Source of the DNA: Legionella sp.
Lineage (GTDB): Bacteria > Pseudomonadota > Gammaproteobacteria > Legionellales > Legionellaceae
DNA length: 64,000 nucleotides
Direction of reading: 5' to 3'
NCBI GenBank assembly: GCA_002786205.1
Contig: PEQM01000011.1
Span: 124,001-188,000 of the forward strand
Within the stretch, counting starts at the first letter, position 1; each line of letters starts with the position of its first letter. The position numbers and the translations under genes are program-made. Shown one piece after another: positions 1 through 8,834 of this stretch. The notes beneath the pieces were generated by a model, which worked only from the letters and a program-made list of their open reading frames with translations, did not search any database and was not told where the DNA came from.

Positions 1-155
1 TTGCTGAATTGAATTCAGGTCAGCTGTGTCAAATCATCAGGGCCAATTATTTAGTCGATGCAAAAGCCATCAGTCAAGTGAACGGCCAACCCTTTAGCGT
101 GACTCAATTAGTTAGTATCATTAAGGAGGAGGTCGCTTGTGAGCACTCTGTATAA
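1..155 (+). CDS. 2-oxoacid:ferredoxin oxidoreductase alpha subunit, C-terminal end (partial)
   Basis: Only the last ~50 codons are present; the 5' part lies outside the window. The third frame is open from base 3 and stops at 153-155. I assign it from position: it runs directly into the beta subunit and overlaps its GTG start by 17 bases, the usual tight alpha-beta arrangement of KorA/KorB-type enzymes. The tail itself has no diagnostic motif. In the complex, the alpha chain binds CoA and the 2-oxoacid while the beta chain carries thiamine pyrophosphate. Confidence 0.6.
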   Translation, partial: AELNSGQLCQIIRANYLVDAKAISQVNGQPFSVTQLVSIIKEEVACEHSV

Positions 156-1104
156 GCGTGAAGATTTTACCAATGCTAATGAAGTACGTTGGTGTCCTGG
201 CTGTGGTGATTATGCCATTTTAGCCGCTTTGCAACGCGTACTTCCTGAATTAGGATTGCCACCTGAGCAGCATGTATTCGTTTCAGGGATTGGTTGTGCA
301 GGACGACTTCCCTATTATATGAATACCTATGGGTTTCATACCATTCATGGTCGGGCAACAGCTGTTGCAACCGGCTTGAAAGCGATGAGAGATGATTTAA
401 CTGTATGGGTAATTACAGGGGATGGCGATGCGCTGAGTATTGGGGGTAATCATCTCATCCATATTTTAAGACGTAATGTCAATGTCAACATATTACTTTT
501 TAATAATCAGGTCTATGGATTAACCAAAGGACAGTTCTCACCTACCTCCCAAAAAGGGCAAGTGACGAAAACTTCACCGCAAGGAGTGACCAATGAGCCG
601 CTAAACCCGTTGGTGATGGCTTTGGCTTCTGGCGCCAGTTTTGTTGCGCGAGCAGTAGATAAAGATCCCAATCATTTGGCTGCGATTTTGAAAAAAGCCA
701 ATGAGCATCAAGGTTGCTCTTTCGTGGAAATTTATCAGGATTGTAATATTTTTAATCATGGTGCTTTTGATGAGTTTGCAGTAAAAAACAATAGAGCGGT
801 TAATACCGTGTTATTGGAAGCTGGACAGCCCTTGATTTTTGGCGCACAAAAAGAACAGGCATTGACTTTGGTTGAGGATTCTTTTGTTAGAGTCAGCGCA
901 GATGAAGCTCATTACACACACAGACCAGAGCATTTTATAGATGCCATGCGTTTGGCACAATTGTCTTTCCCTGAGCACCCAGTTCCTTTAGGTGTTTATT
1001 ATCAAAAGCAGCGCCCGGTTTATACCATGCCTGCTGAAGTCAAAAAGAGCACTGCTGATTTGTCTGATTTGTATCAATCAAAAGCCAGCTGGAAGCAAGG
1101 GTAA
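139..1104 (+). CDS. 2-oxoacid:ferredoxin oxidoreductase beta subunit (TPP-binding)
   Basis: This 321-aa protein is the thiamine-pyrophosphate subunit of a 2-oxoglutarate- or pyruvate-type ferredoxin oxidoreductase, which decarboxylates a 2-oxoacid to its acyl-CoA and passes electrons to ferredoxin. A CPGCGD motif near residue 19 and a GDGDALSIGG stretch near residue 94, with NN and YGLTKGQ after it, match the TPP/Mg fold of KorB-type subunits. The GTG start at 139 is preceded by AAGGAGGA and overlaps the end of the alpha gene, so the two are probably translationally coupled. The length is close to that of stand-alone KorB proteins. The exact substrate is not settled by sequence; 2-oxoglutarate is the most likely. 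Confidence 0.88.
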   Translation: MSTLYKREDFTNANEVRWCPGCGDYAILAALQRVLPELGLPPEQHVFVSGIGCAGRLPYYMNTYGFHTIHGRATAVATGLKAMRDDLTVWVITGDGDALSIGGNHLIHILRRNVNVNILLFNNQVYGLTKGQFSPTSQKGQVTKTSPQGVTNEPLNPLVMALASGASFVARAVDKDPNHLAAILKKANEHQGCSFVEIYQDCNIFNHGAFDEFAVKNNRAVNTVLLEAGQPLIFGAQKEQALTLVEDSFVRVSADEAHYTHRPEHFIDAMRLAQLSFPEHPVPLGVYYQKQRPVYTMPAEVKKSTADLSDLYQSKASWKQG

Positions 1105-1118
1105 TATCATGTCAATGG

Positions 1119-1133
1119 CCTCCTAGCAGGAGG
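1119..1133. other. Short perfect hairpin containing an AGGAGG
   Basis: CCTCCT-AGC-AGGAGG forms a 6-bp stem with a 3-nt loop just after the beta-subunit stop. It has no following T-run, so it is not a classical terminator. The right arm is a perfect Shine-Dalgarno sequence placed 9 nt before an ATG at 1143 that opens an 11-codon reading frame (1143-1178). Folding would hide that site. Confidence 0.35.
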
Positions 1134-1212
1134 TCGTGAAAAATGCTGCTCATTGGGCTTCATAGCCAGCTTTTTTAAAAGGTGATGAATAGATATCAGA
1201 AGATGAATGAGT

Positions 1213-1262
1213 AAACCCATCGGCTCTGGCTTGTGCTACAACAAAACTCAGGGGATGGGTTT
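1213..1262. repeat. 9-bp inverted repeat in the 3' spacer of two convergent genes
   Basis: AAACCCATC (1213-1221) and GATGGGTTT (1254-1262) are perfect complements separated by 32 bases. The pair lies between the plus-strand oxidoreductase and the minus-strand BI-1 gene, where a shared transcription end would be expected. The T-run is short, so this is a weak terminator candidate at best. Confidence 0.35.
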
Positions 1263-1316
1263 AAGATTTGCAATGACGAACAAAAATAAATATGGTCCGT
1301 CGACAGTCAAAACCGT

Positions 1317-1991
1317 TTAGTCGCGACCGGAAAACGCGCTTAGTATATTTAACAAGCTTACAAACAAATTGTAGATAGAAACATACAGACCAACAGTAGC
1401 AGATATGTAATTGGTTTCTCCACCATGAATAATTTCACTGGTTTGAAACAGGATTAAACCAGATGAAATTAAAATAAAGACTGCAGAAATAACCAATTGC
1501 AAGGCTGGCGTGTGGAAAAAGATGCCTGCTATCATCGCCAATAGCACTACCATCATCGCGACAAACAAGAAGCCGCCAAGGAAGCTGAAGTTTTTTCGTG
1601 TGGTTAAGGCATAGCCTGACAAAGCAAAGAAAATAATGCCTGTACCACCCAAAGCAGTTGCAACCAATTGAGGTCCATTGGCAAAGCCGGTCATAAAATA
1701 GCCAATTACAGGGCCTAGCGTGTATCCCAAAAAGCCAGTAAAAGCGAAAGTACTCGCTAATCCCCAGATGCTGTTTCTTAGTGCCTGAGTCAAAAACATC
1801 AACCCATAAACGCCAACTATCATCAACAAAGGATTCATTGGTCGTGCACCAGTGGCGTAAGCCAAATAGGCTGTAAATGCACTGAATAAAAAGGTTAAAC
1901 TTAGTAACAAATAAGTGTTTCTCAATACTTTATGAGTAGAGAGTATAGACTCATTACCGCGTGAAAGGACATGGACTTCGTTTCTGTTCAT
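1317..1991 (-). CDS. Bax inhibitor-1 / YccA family inner-membrane protein
   Basis: The 224-aa product is almost wholly hydrophobic, with about seven predicted membrane segments starting near residue 25, after a short charged N-terminus. The pattern fits the bacterial BI-1 (UPF0005) family that includes E. coli YccA and YbhL. YccA interacts with the FtsH protease; other family members act as pH-dependent calcium leaks. An AAGGAG ribosome site lies about 8 nt before the ATG. The gene stands alone, convergent with the oxidoreductase and divergent from the nitrilase gene at 2142. Family assignment is firm; the cellular role here is inference. Confidence 0.85.
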   Translation of the reverse strand: MNRNEVHVLSRGNESILSTHKVLRNTYLLLSLTFLFSAFTAYLAYATGARPMNPLLMIVGVYGLMFLTQALRNSIWGLASTFAFTGFLGYTLGPVIGYFMTGFANGPQLVATALGGTGIIFFALSGYALTTRKNFSFLGGFLFVAMMVVLLAMIAGIFFHTPALQLVISAVFILISSGLILFQTSEIIHGGETNYISATVGLYVSIYNLFVSLLNILSAFSGRD

Positions 1992-2141
1992 TGTATTGAA
2001 ACTCCTTATGGTTTTTATATTATTGTAGCATATATAACGTTTCCATGCTGATATTTCAAGTCTCTGGCAGGATTAAAAGTTTTGAGCTTTCTTCTTGCTC
2101 TGTAGTAAGATGGACATAAATTATCGATAGGAAATCAATGC

Positions 2142-2945
2142 ATGAATAATATAGGACTGGTGCAAATGAGGTCTTCGGCATCTATAGAAGACAATTTGAA
2201 TTTTGTAAAGCAGATGGCAGAACAAGCGCATGAAGCATCGGTTAGTGTGTTGGTTTTGCCTGAAAATTTTGCATTTATGGGATCTACAGAAAGACTGTTG
2301 GAAATTGCTGAACCATATAAAGAGGGAGCAATACAAGAAAAAATTGCTGCTTTAGCCCGTGCTTATAATCTGTGGATAATCGCAGGAACCATTCCCATTA
2401 AAACCGCAGGGAGTCGAGTTCGTGCTCGCAATATGGTGATAGACAATAGAGGCCAACATGTTGCTTTTTATGATAAAATTCATTTGTTTGATGTGCATGT
2501 TTCGGATTCGCAGCCGTATCAGGAGTCAAAGACTACCGAGCCTGGTGATAAGCCCGTGGTAGTTGCAACCCCGATAGGTAAGGTAGGATTAACAGTGTGT
2601 TATGATTTGCGTTTTCCTGAATTGTACCAAAAATTGCTTTTTGAAGGTGCGGAATTGTTTACAGTTCCTTCTGCATTTACAGCCGTGACCGGACAGGCTC
2701 ATTGGTCCACTTTGTTAAAAGCCAGAGCCATAGAAAATTTAAGTTATGTTGTCGCTTCCGCTCAATACGGCCAGCATGAGAATGGTCGTCATACTTATGG
2801 ACATAGTATGGTGATTGAGCCATGGGGAAGTATTATAGCGCACAAAGAAGAGGGTTTAGGGTTGGTAACTGCCTCGATTGATTTGCATCGTTTGCATCAG
2901 CTAAGAAAACAATTTCCTTGCACTGAGCATCATGTTCTTGTCTGA
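2142..2945 (+). CDS. Carbon-nitrogen hydrolase of the nitrilase superfamily (Nit1/YbeM-like)
   Basis: The 267-aa protein has the complete nitrilase-superfamily triad: Glu41 in LPENF, Lys112 in YDKIHLFD, and Cys153 in TVCYDLRFPE. The LFDV after the Lys and DLRFPELY after the Cys are typical of the Nit1/NitFhit branch, whose members hydrolyse deaminated glutathione (amidase activity) as metabolite repair. Cytoplasmic, with no signal peptide. An in-frame ATG at 2142 follows a weak AGGAAA. The tldD gene starts 61 bases downstream on the same strand, so the two may be cotranscribed. Deaminated-glutathione amidase is the likeliest role; another small amide substrate is possible. Confidence 0.85.
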   Translation: MNNIGLVQMRSSASIEDNLNFVKQMAEQAHEASVSVLVLPENFAFMGSTERLLEIAEPYKEGAIQEKIAALARAYNLWIIAGTIPIKTAGSRVRARNMVIDNRGQHVAFYDKIHLFDVHVSDSQPYQESKTTEPGDKPVVVATPIGKVGLTVCYDLRFPELYQKLLFEGAELFTVPSAFTAVTGQAHWSTLLKARAIENLSYVVASAQYGQHENGRHTYGHSMVIEPWGSIIAHKEEGLGLVTASIDLHRLHQLRKQFPCTEHHVLV

Positions 2946-3006
2946 CTCTGTTTAATGCTAAAATGAAGAGAGCAGGCATTCATTTTTTATTTTAAAGGTA
3001 CTTTAC

Positions 3007-4449
3007 ATGACTCAATCTTTAACTCTTGCCAAACAGTTGCTATTAACTCCTACGGCGCTTGACGAACACAGTATTGATAAACTTTTTCAAACCATGCTGA
3101 GTCATCACATTGATGATGCCGATCTTTATTTTCAAAGCACGAGTTATGAATCTTGGTATTTGGAAGATTCTGAAGTTAAAAGCGGTAGTTATTCTTTGGA
3201 TAAGGGTGTCGGTATTCGTGCAATAAGTGGTGATAAAACAGGATTTGCTTATTGTGATGATTTGGTTTTCTCATCCATGTTACGCGCTGCAGATGCCGCA
3301 CGCTCCATTGCTTTGGCAGGGGGAAAAAACAGGCAGATGGTATCCGTTTCTGGCTCTGCTTCTGCACGATATCAAGGATTAAATCCGATAGAGACTTTGA
3401 GTAAACAGGAAAAAATAGCCTTATTAGAGGCCATCGATAAAGAAGCTCGCGCTCTTGATCCCCGGGTGATTCAGGTGAATGCATCACTAAGTGGTTGTTA
3501 TGAGGTGGTTATGGTGGCCTCAATGGATGGCGCAATGGCAGCTGATATAAGGCCTTTGGTGAGTATTCATGTCAGTGTGATTGTAGAAGACTCTAAAGGC
3601 AGAAGAGAGTCTGCCCGTTCTGGCGGTGGAGGACGTGTGGCTTATTCCTATTTTTTGCAAAAAGAAAAAGCACTTTCTTATGCCAAAGAAGCGGTACGAG
3701 AAGCTTTAATTAATTTGGAAGCTGCCCCTGCTCCTGCCGGTACCATGCCTGTCGTTTTAGGTCCCGGTTGGCCTGGAGTTTTATTACATGAGGCGGTAGG
3801 ACATGGTTTGGAAGGAGATTTTAATCGTAAAGGCTTGTCTGCCTTTTCAGGCTGCCTTGGTCAACAGGTGGCGGCATCTGGAGTGACCGTTGTGGATGAT
3901 GGCACTTTGGCTGATAGACGTGGTTCTTTGACCATAGATGATGAAGGAACACCTTCACAATGTACCACTTTAATTGAAAATGGCATTTTAGTGAATTACA
4001 TGCAAGACAAATTAAATGCGCGATTAATGGGAATGAAACCTACTGGAAATTGTCGTCGTGAATCCTACGCGCATCTTCCTATGCCTCGAATGACCAACAC
4101 GTATATGTTGGCTGGTGCTTATGAGCCAGAAGAAATCATCCGCTCAGTCAGTAAAGGTTTATATGCCGTTAATTTTGGCGGGGGACAAGTCGATATCACT
4201 TCGGGACAATTTGTGTTTTCTGCCAGTGAAGCCTATTTAATTGAAAATGGAAAAATAACCAAACCAGTAAAAGGCGCTACATTAATCGGTAATGGTCCTG
4301 ATGTAATGAAAAAAATAAGCATGGTCGGTAATGATTTGGCACTAGATCCAGGTATTGGCGTCTGTGGTAAGGATGGGCAGTCTGTTCCTGTGGGGGTGGG
4401 GCAGCCTACTTTGAAAATTGATGCATTAACAGTTGGAGGCACTCAATAG
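3007..4449 (+). CDS. tldD: Metalloprotease TldD
   Basis: This 480-aa protein is TldD, the zinc-metalloprotease half of the TldD/TldE (PmbA) heterodimer, which degrades unfolded peptides and in E. coli matures microcin B17 and influences CcdA. The metal-binding HExxxH motif is seen as HEAVGH at residues 261-266, followed by GLEGDF, and the length matches the family. The C-terminal region contains the conserved [14 protein letters not shown]-type stretch. It follows the nitrilase gene and is closed by a clear hairpin at 4488-4509. The partner pmbA is not in the window, as is common. Confidence 0.95.
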   Translation: MTQSLTLAKQLLLTPTALDEHSIDKLFQTMLSHHIDDADLYFQSTSYESWYLEDSEVKSGSYSLDKGVGIRAISGDKTGFAYCDDLVFSSMLRAADAARSIALAGGKNRQMVSVSGSASARYQGLNPIETLSKQEKIALLEAIDKEARALDPRVIQVNASLSGCYEVVMVASMDGAMAADIRPLVSIHVSVIVEDSKGRRESARSGGGGRVAYSYFLQKEKALSYAKEAVREALINLEAAPAPAGTMPVVLGPGWPGVLLHEAVGHGLEGDFNRKGLSAFSGCLGQQVAASGVTVVDDGTLADRRGSLTIDDEGTPSQCTTLIENGILVNYMQDKLNARLMGMKPTGNCRRESYAHLPMPRMTNTYMLAGAYEPEEIIRSVSKGLYAVNFGGGQVDITSGQFVFSASEAYLIENGKITKPVKGATLIGNGPDVMKKISMVGNDLALDPGIGVCGKDGQSVPVGVGQPTLKIDALTVGGTQ

Positions 4450-4487
4450 ATTTATTGAGAAACACTACTGCGGTGCGAGTAAAGAAG

Positions 4488-4515
4488 AAGGCTGCTTTTA
4501 CGCAGCCTTTTGATT
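4488..4515. terminator. Rho-independent terminator shared by tldD and the convergent small gene
   Basis: AAGGCTGC (4488-4495) pairs with GCAGCCTT (4502-4509) around a 6-nt loop and is followed by TTTTGATT on the plus strand; runs of A/T on both sides allow use in both directions. It lies 39 bases after the tldD stop and abuts the stop of the minus-strand 97-aa gene at 4514. Confidence 0.75.
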
Positions 4516-4807
4516 AAGATATGGTATTGGCAGGGGATTTTTCCTGACTTTCAGGTGCTTTATTTTCTTTAGCAGAAGAGGATTTGAATAGTCGATGGGC
4601 TTCATGCGCACTGGCGCTGAGTTGCAGGAAGGCTTCTGCATCATGGGATTCCCCGGTTGCTTTTTTAAACAAACGAAGCGCTTTTATTTGGTCTTGCATG
4701 AGACCGTCTCCATTAAAATATTGGATAGCCAATTCTTCTTGACTTGGTTTGTTTCCTCTTAATGCGGAATGTCTCTTTTGACGTAGTTCAGATGATGTGT
4801 TGAGCAT
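4514..4807 (-). CDS. Small hypothetical protein with one Sel1-like repeat
   Basis: I do not recognise this 97-aa product. Its middle (roughly residues 25-55) has the spacing of a single Sel1-type repeat: a Y-F-N-G-D-G-L block, then D, then A-LRLFKKA. The C-terminal third is charged and rich in Lys, Glu and Ser and probably disordered. There is no signal peptide or membrane segment. An AGAGGT sits 7 nt before the ATG, which supports translation. It stands alone on the minus strand between tldD and mfd. The Sel1 reading is tentative, since a lone repeat rarely folds by itself. Confidence 0.55.
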   Translation of the reverse strand: MLNTSSELRQKRHSALRGNKPSQEELAIQYFNGDGLMQDQIKALRLFKKATGESHDAEAFLQLSASAHEAHRLFKSSSAKENKAPESQEKSPANTIS

Positions 4808-5094
4808 AGTATACCTCTATAGTGGAGGTAGTCCTTTACCAAAAGTTGAATTTTTTTCAGGCGCTTCATTTATCAATGACAACAAACCACTTCAGACACT
4901 CTACTGCCGAAGCGATTTAATGAACGGATAAAAACTCGCTTTACTTTTAATGCCTTATTTTAAGCCAAATTGACAAAATAGAAAAGCCCTCCAGTTTAGC
5001 CATGCATAACAGATTATCTTGGATAATCGACATTTTTTGCTTGCTTACTTTGCTGCTTACTGTGTCTTCCTGATGAGATTCACTCTAAATCAGA

Positions 5095-5109
5095 GGCTCT
5101 TAAAGAGCC
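5095..5109 (-). other. Stem-loop overlapping the mfd stop codon
   Basis: GGCTCT (5095-5100) and AGAGCC (5104-5109) pair across a 3-nt loop that includes the mfd stop. There is no T-run after it in the minus direction, so termination here would be weak. Confidence 0.35.
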
Positions 5110-8100
5110 TTGTCATTGAATGAGTCGACATCACTTAATACATGGAGTAGTTTGTCTATTTCATAAAGACGCTCTTGTCCTTCGGTGGCATCTAGTGTAA
5201 AGCGCAAGCGCTGAGGTCCATCCATCTTGTAACGTGCGGCGTGTACCTGAATTAACGAAATCAATTGTGCTGTATTAATACGTGGTTGTTCATTAAACTC
5301 TAGTTTTCCTTGTTGTTGCGATGCGCTGATTTTCACAATACCCAATCGTTCTGCTTTTAGTTTTAATTCCGTGAGTAATAATAAGTTTTTAACTGATTGT
5401 GGCAAAAGACCAAAGCGATCGATTAATTCTATTTGCAGCTCATGCAGTTGTTCTTTAGTTTTGGCATTGGAAATCCGTTTGTACATGATCAAGCGGCTAT
5501 GAATGTCGCCAATGTACTCTTCGGGAATGATGGCATTAATGCGTAAATCCATTTCAGGTCCTTGTGACATGGGGGCTGAGAGTTCAGGTGTTTTTCCAGC
5601 CCTCAGATCCTCCACCGCACGTTCTAGTAATTCCATAAACAGAGTAAAGCCAATGGCATGCATATTGCCGCTTTGTTCTTCTCCAAGCAGTTCACCTGCA
5701 CCGCGTATTTCCAAATCATGAGTTGCGAGTGTGAATCCAGCGCCTAAGTCTTCTAACGAGATAATAGCTTCCAGCCGTTTTACTGCGTCTTTGGTTAATA
5801 ATTTTTCATTAGGTGTTAGTAGATAAGCATAGGCTTGATGATGTGAACGACCAACCCGGCCGCGTAGCTGATGCAGTTGTGCCAGTCCAAATTTATCAGC
5901 TCTGTCGATGATAATGGTATTGGCGGTAGGAATATCTATTCCAGTTTCTATAATGGTTGTACAGACCAATACATTAAAACGATGATGATAAAAATCAGAC
6001 ATGATCCGTTCTAATTCGCGTTCTCGCATTTGCCCGTGAGCGCTACGTACTTTGGCTTCGGGTACGAGCTTTTGTAATTCCTGACCAACTTTATCAATAG
6101 TATCGACTTCATTGTGGACAAAAAATACTTGACCGCCACGTAAAATTTCACGTAATAAGGCCTCTCTTAACACAGACTCCTTTTTTTCTTGCCAAAAGGT
6201 TTTAATAGCCAAACGTTTGGCCGGTGGTGTTGCAATTAAGGAAATGTCTCGAATCCCTGCCATAGCCATATTCAGTGTTCTGGGGATAGGGGTGGCTGTC
6301 ATCGATAAAATATCAACATGAGTGCGCAAGGATTTCATATATTCTTTTTGTTTAACACCAAAGCGATGTTCTTCATCAATAATGAGTAAGCCTAAGTTCT
6401 TAAAGTGAGTGTTTTTTTGAAACAATTTGTGAGTGCCGACTACGATATCAATCGTGCCATTAGCAAGACCATGTAATACTTTTTCTGATTCTTTAGCGCT
6501 ACGAAATCGAGACAGCAATTCTATATTGACTGGAAAATCAGCAAACCGGTCTTTAAAGGATTCAAAATGTTGGCCAGCCAATAAGGTAGTGGGTGCTAAC
6601 ACACAGACTTGCTTGCTATTTTGTACCGCAATAAAAGCAGCGCGCATGGCGACTTCTGTTTTACCAAAACCGACATCGCCGCAAATAAGCCTATCCATCG
6701 GACGAGTGGATTGCATGTCCTTGATAATCTGTTCAATGGCCTGTATCTGATCAATGGTCTCAGTAAAAGGAAAGCCCGATGCAAATTTTTGATATTCTTT
6801 TTGACAAAATTCGTAGTGCTGACCTTGTTGGGCTTCTCTTTTAGCATAGAGATCAAGTAGTTCAATAGCCACATCATGTATTTTTTCTGCTGCTTTTTTC
6901 TTTTCTTTTTGCCATTGATCACTGCCTAATTTATGCAGGGGCGCATGATCATTATCTAATCCAGTATAGCGACTGATAAAATGTAAAGAAGTGACGGGAA
7001 CATAAATTTTGTCATTCCCCGCATAAGCTAACACCAGAAATTCACAGGTAAGATCATTGCTTGTAATGTATTGCAATCCTTGGTAACGACCTACGCCAAA
7101 TTGCATATGTACGACTGCATCGCCAATTTTTAATTCCGCCATGTCTTTGATTATCAGATCAGGATCAACTGCTTTTTGGCCGATACGTCTTTGCGGAATA
7201 CTGGGTTCACCAAATAACTGTGACTCGACAATCAGGATGATTTGCCTGTCTATCAGTTCACAGCCTTCAATCAAGGGGCCTGTGGTAATGCTTATGCTGG
7301 CTTGGCTCGCTAAAAAATCATGCCAGGATTGATGAATGACAGGTGATAACTTACTGTTTTTTAATAAGTCTATCAGTACTTCTCGACGTCCAGCACTTTC
7401 AACAACAATTAAGTATCGGTAATCTGGGTTGGTACAATAGGCTCTTAATTGGTTTAATGGCTCATGATGTTTACGGTCAATAGGCAGGGCAGGGGCTTGG
7501 TTGATATTAAAATTAAGCGCCCCTTTTTTATCACAGGCCTTGTGAAAGCAACGAATGGAAGTGTAAGTATTGGCCTGTGTCAGTAATTCATTGGTGCTGA
7601 TAAAACAATAAGTCGGTGGTAAAATAGGTCTGCTGATGTCGTGACGGCGTTGTTCATATCGCTCGTGTATCTCTTGCTCAAATTGCTCGCCTGCTTTTTG
7701 TATCTCTTCTATGAGATAAATACTAGCTGTTTGGGGAAGGTAATCAAAGAACGTAGAGGTCTTTTCAAAAAACAGCGCCAAATAATATTCTATCCCTGAA
7801 GGGAATTGTCCTTCACTCACCGCTTCATAGATAGGGCATTGTGTGGGGTTTCCAGGGAATAATTCTCGGAAGGCTCGTCTAAACAAGAGTTGGCTTTGCT
7901 CATTTAATGGGAACTCACGAGCAGGCAATACATTGATTTCAGATATTCGTTCTATCGTGCGTTGTGTTTCGGTATCAAATTGTCGCAAACTTTCAATGGA
8001 ATCATCAAAAAGCTCTATTCTAAAGGGGTGAATGCTGCCCATGGGATAGACATCAATAATAGAACCACGTACCGCGAATTCCCCATGCTCTAGTACTTTA

Positions 8101-8561
8101 TTGACATGGTGGTATCCGGCTTGTGTTAACTGGTTTCTAAAAGCATTTAAATCAAAAAGTTGCCCCTCTTTTATCATGAGCGCATGCTGATTTAAAAATT
8201 CTGCAGGACATAGTTTATGCATTAAGGTACTAACTGCCGCAATCACTATAGCATGTTGGGTCTGTTGTATCCGGTTTAGCGTATAAAGTCTTTGTGAAAT
8301 AATATCCTGATGTGGAGAAAATTGATCATAGGGCAGTGTTTCCCAATCAGGAAAGAGCAAGACTTCTTGTTCTTGTGCTTTGGGATCTAAAAAAAACATC
8401 AATTCATCATGTAGCTGTGCAGCACTAAGATTATCAGGAGCGATGAGAAGTTTGACGCCAGGTACTTTCTGGCATTGTTCTGCTATAGCCAAACCCAAGC
8501 TGCTGCCCTGCAGGCTTCCCCATAGTTGTTTATTAGGTTGATGATGCAGTATTTGATTCAT
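5100..8561 (-). CDS. mfd: Transcription-repair coupling factor Mfd
   Basis: Mfd removes RNA polymerase stalled at DNA lesions and recruits UvrA. The N-terminal third is UvrB-like, the CarD/RID-type RNA-polymerase-binding domain lies about residues 470-550 (IGDAVVHMQFGVGRYQGL), and the RecG-like translocase follows with Walker A GDVGFGKTEVA, a DEEHRFG box and the SMTATPIPRTL motif. The C-terminal TRCF domain is complete, and the overall size (~1153 aa) is as expected. A TTG at 8576 could extend the frame by five codons, but the ATG at 8561 gives MNQIL and is preferred. Neither start has a good Shine-Dalgarno sequence. No operon partner is evident. Confidence 0.96.
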   Translation of the reverse strand: MNQILHHQPNKQLWGSLQGSSLGLAIAEQCQKVPGVKLLIAPDNLSAAQLHDELMFFLDPKAQEQEVLLFPDWETLPYDQFSPHQDIISQRLYTLNRIQQTQHAIVIAAVSTLMHKLCPAEFLNQHALMIKEGQLFDLNAFRNQLTQAGYHHVNKVLEHGEFAVRGSIIDVYPMGSIHPFRIELFDDSIESLRQFDTETQRTIERISEINVLPAREFPLNEQSQLLFRRAFRELFPGNPTQCPIYEAVSEGQFPSGIEYYLALFFEKTSTFFDYLPQTASIYLIEEIQKAGEQFEQEIHERYEQRRHDISRPILPPTYCFISTNELLTQANTYTSIRCFHKACDKKGALNFNINQAPALPIDRKHHEPLNQLRAYCTNPDYRYLIVVESAGRREVLIDLLKNSKLSPVIHQSWHDFLASQASISITTGPLIEGCELIDRQIILIVESQLFGEPSIPQRRIGQKAVDPDLIIKDMAELKIGDAVVHMQFGVGRYQGLQYITSNDLTCEFLVLAYAGNDKIYVPVTSLHFISRYTGLDNDHAPLHKLGSDQWQKEKKKAAEKIHDVAIELLDLYAKREAQQGQHYEFCQKEYQKFASGFPFTETIDQIQAIEQIIKDMQSTRPMDRLICGDVGFGKTEVAMRAAFIAVQNSKQVCVLAPTTLLAGQHFESFKDRFADFPVNIELLSRFRSAKESEKVLHGLANGTIDIVVGTHKLFQKNTHFKNLGLLIIDEEHRFGVKQKEYMKSLRTHVDILSMTATPIPRTLNMAMAGIRDISLIATPPAKRLAIKTFWQEKKESVLREALLREILRGGQVFFVHNEVDTIDKVGQELQKLVPEAKVRSAHGQMRERELERIMSDFYHHRFNVLVCTTIIETGIDIPTANTIIIDRADKFGLAQLHQLRGRVGRSHHQAYAYLLTPNEKLLTKDAVKRLEAIISLEDLGAGFTLATHDLEIRGAGELLGEEQSGNMHAIGFTLFMELLERAVEDLRAGKTPELSAPMSQGPEMDLRINAIIPEEYIGDIHSRLIMYKRISNAKTKEQLHELQIELIDRFGLLPQSVKNLLLLTELKLKAERLGIVKISASQQQGKLEFNEQPRINTAQLISLIQVHAARYKMDGPQRLRFTLDATEGQERLYEIDKLLHVLSDVDSFNDKAL

Positions 8562-8834
8562 GATGATAAATAACAAGGATAAAGAATCGTATTATACGCT
8601 GATGAATACCATTCTGCGATGTAATATTTTGTTGTAATTATTCACCACGTTCACTGAAAGGCAATCTTGGGCACCGCTTAAGTCAGCTTGTCGCAAACCA
8701 ATGCTCATGTACCTGGGCAGGTCACGCTTTTTGCGACAATTGTGCTCAAAAAGCGCTCTAATTTTGCCCCAAAAAGCATTCACAATGTGGTGAATAGGTA
8801 CATTTTTTTTCATAAAGCCTGGATATCCGCTGGT
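8562..8834. other. Spacer upstream of mfd with small inverted repeats
   Basis: This 273-base stretch separates two minus-strand genes. It contains ACCTG-GG-CAGGT near 8710 and ATTCAC-AATGTG-GTGAAT near 8780. A minus-strand frame of 73 codons (8592-8813) is open but has no recognisable domain and no convincing ribosome site. The mfd promoter must lie here, but I could not pick one -35/-10 pair with confidence. Confidence 0.4.

Noticed and set aside
8592-8813. 73-codon minus-strand frame in the spacer before mfd
   Set aside because: It has no ribosome site, no recognisable domain and no supporting context; it is probably non-coding.
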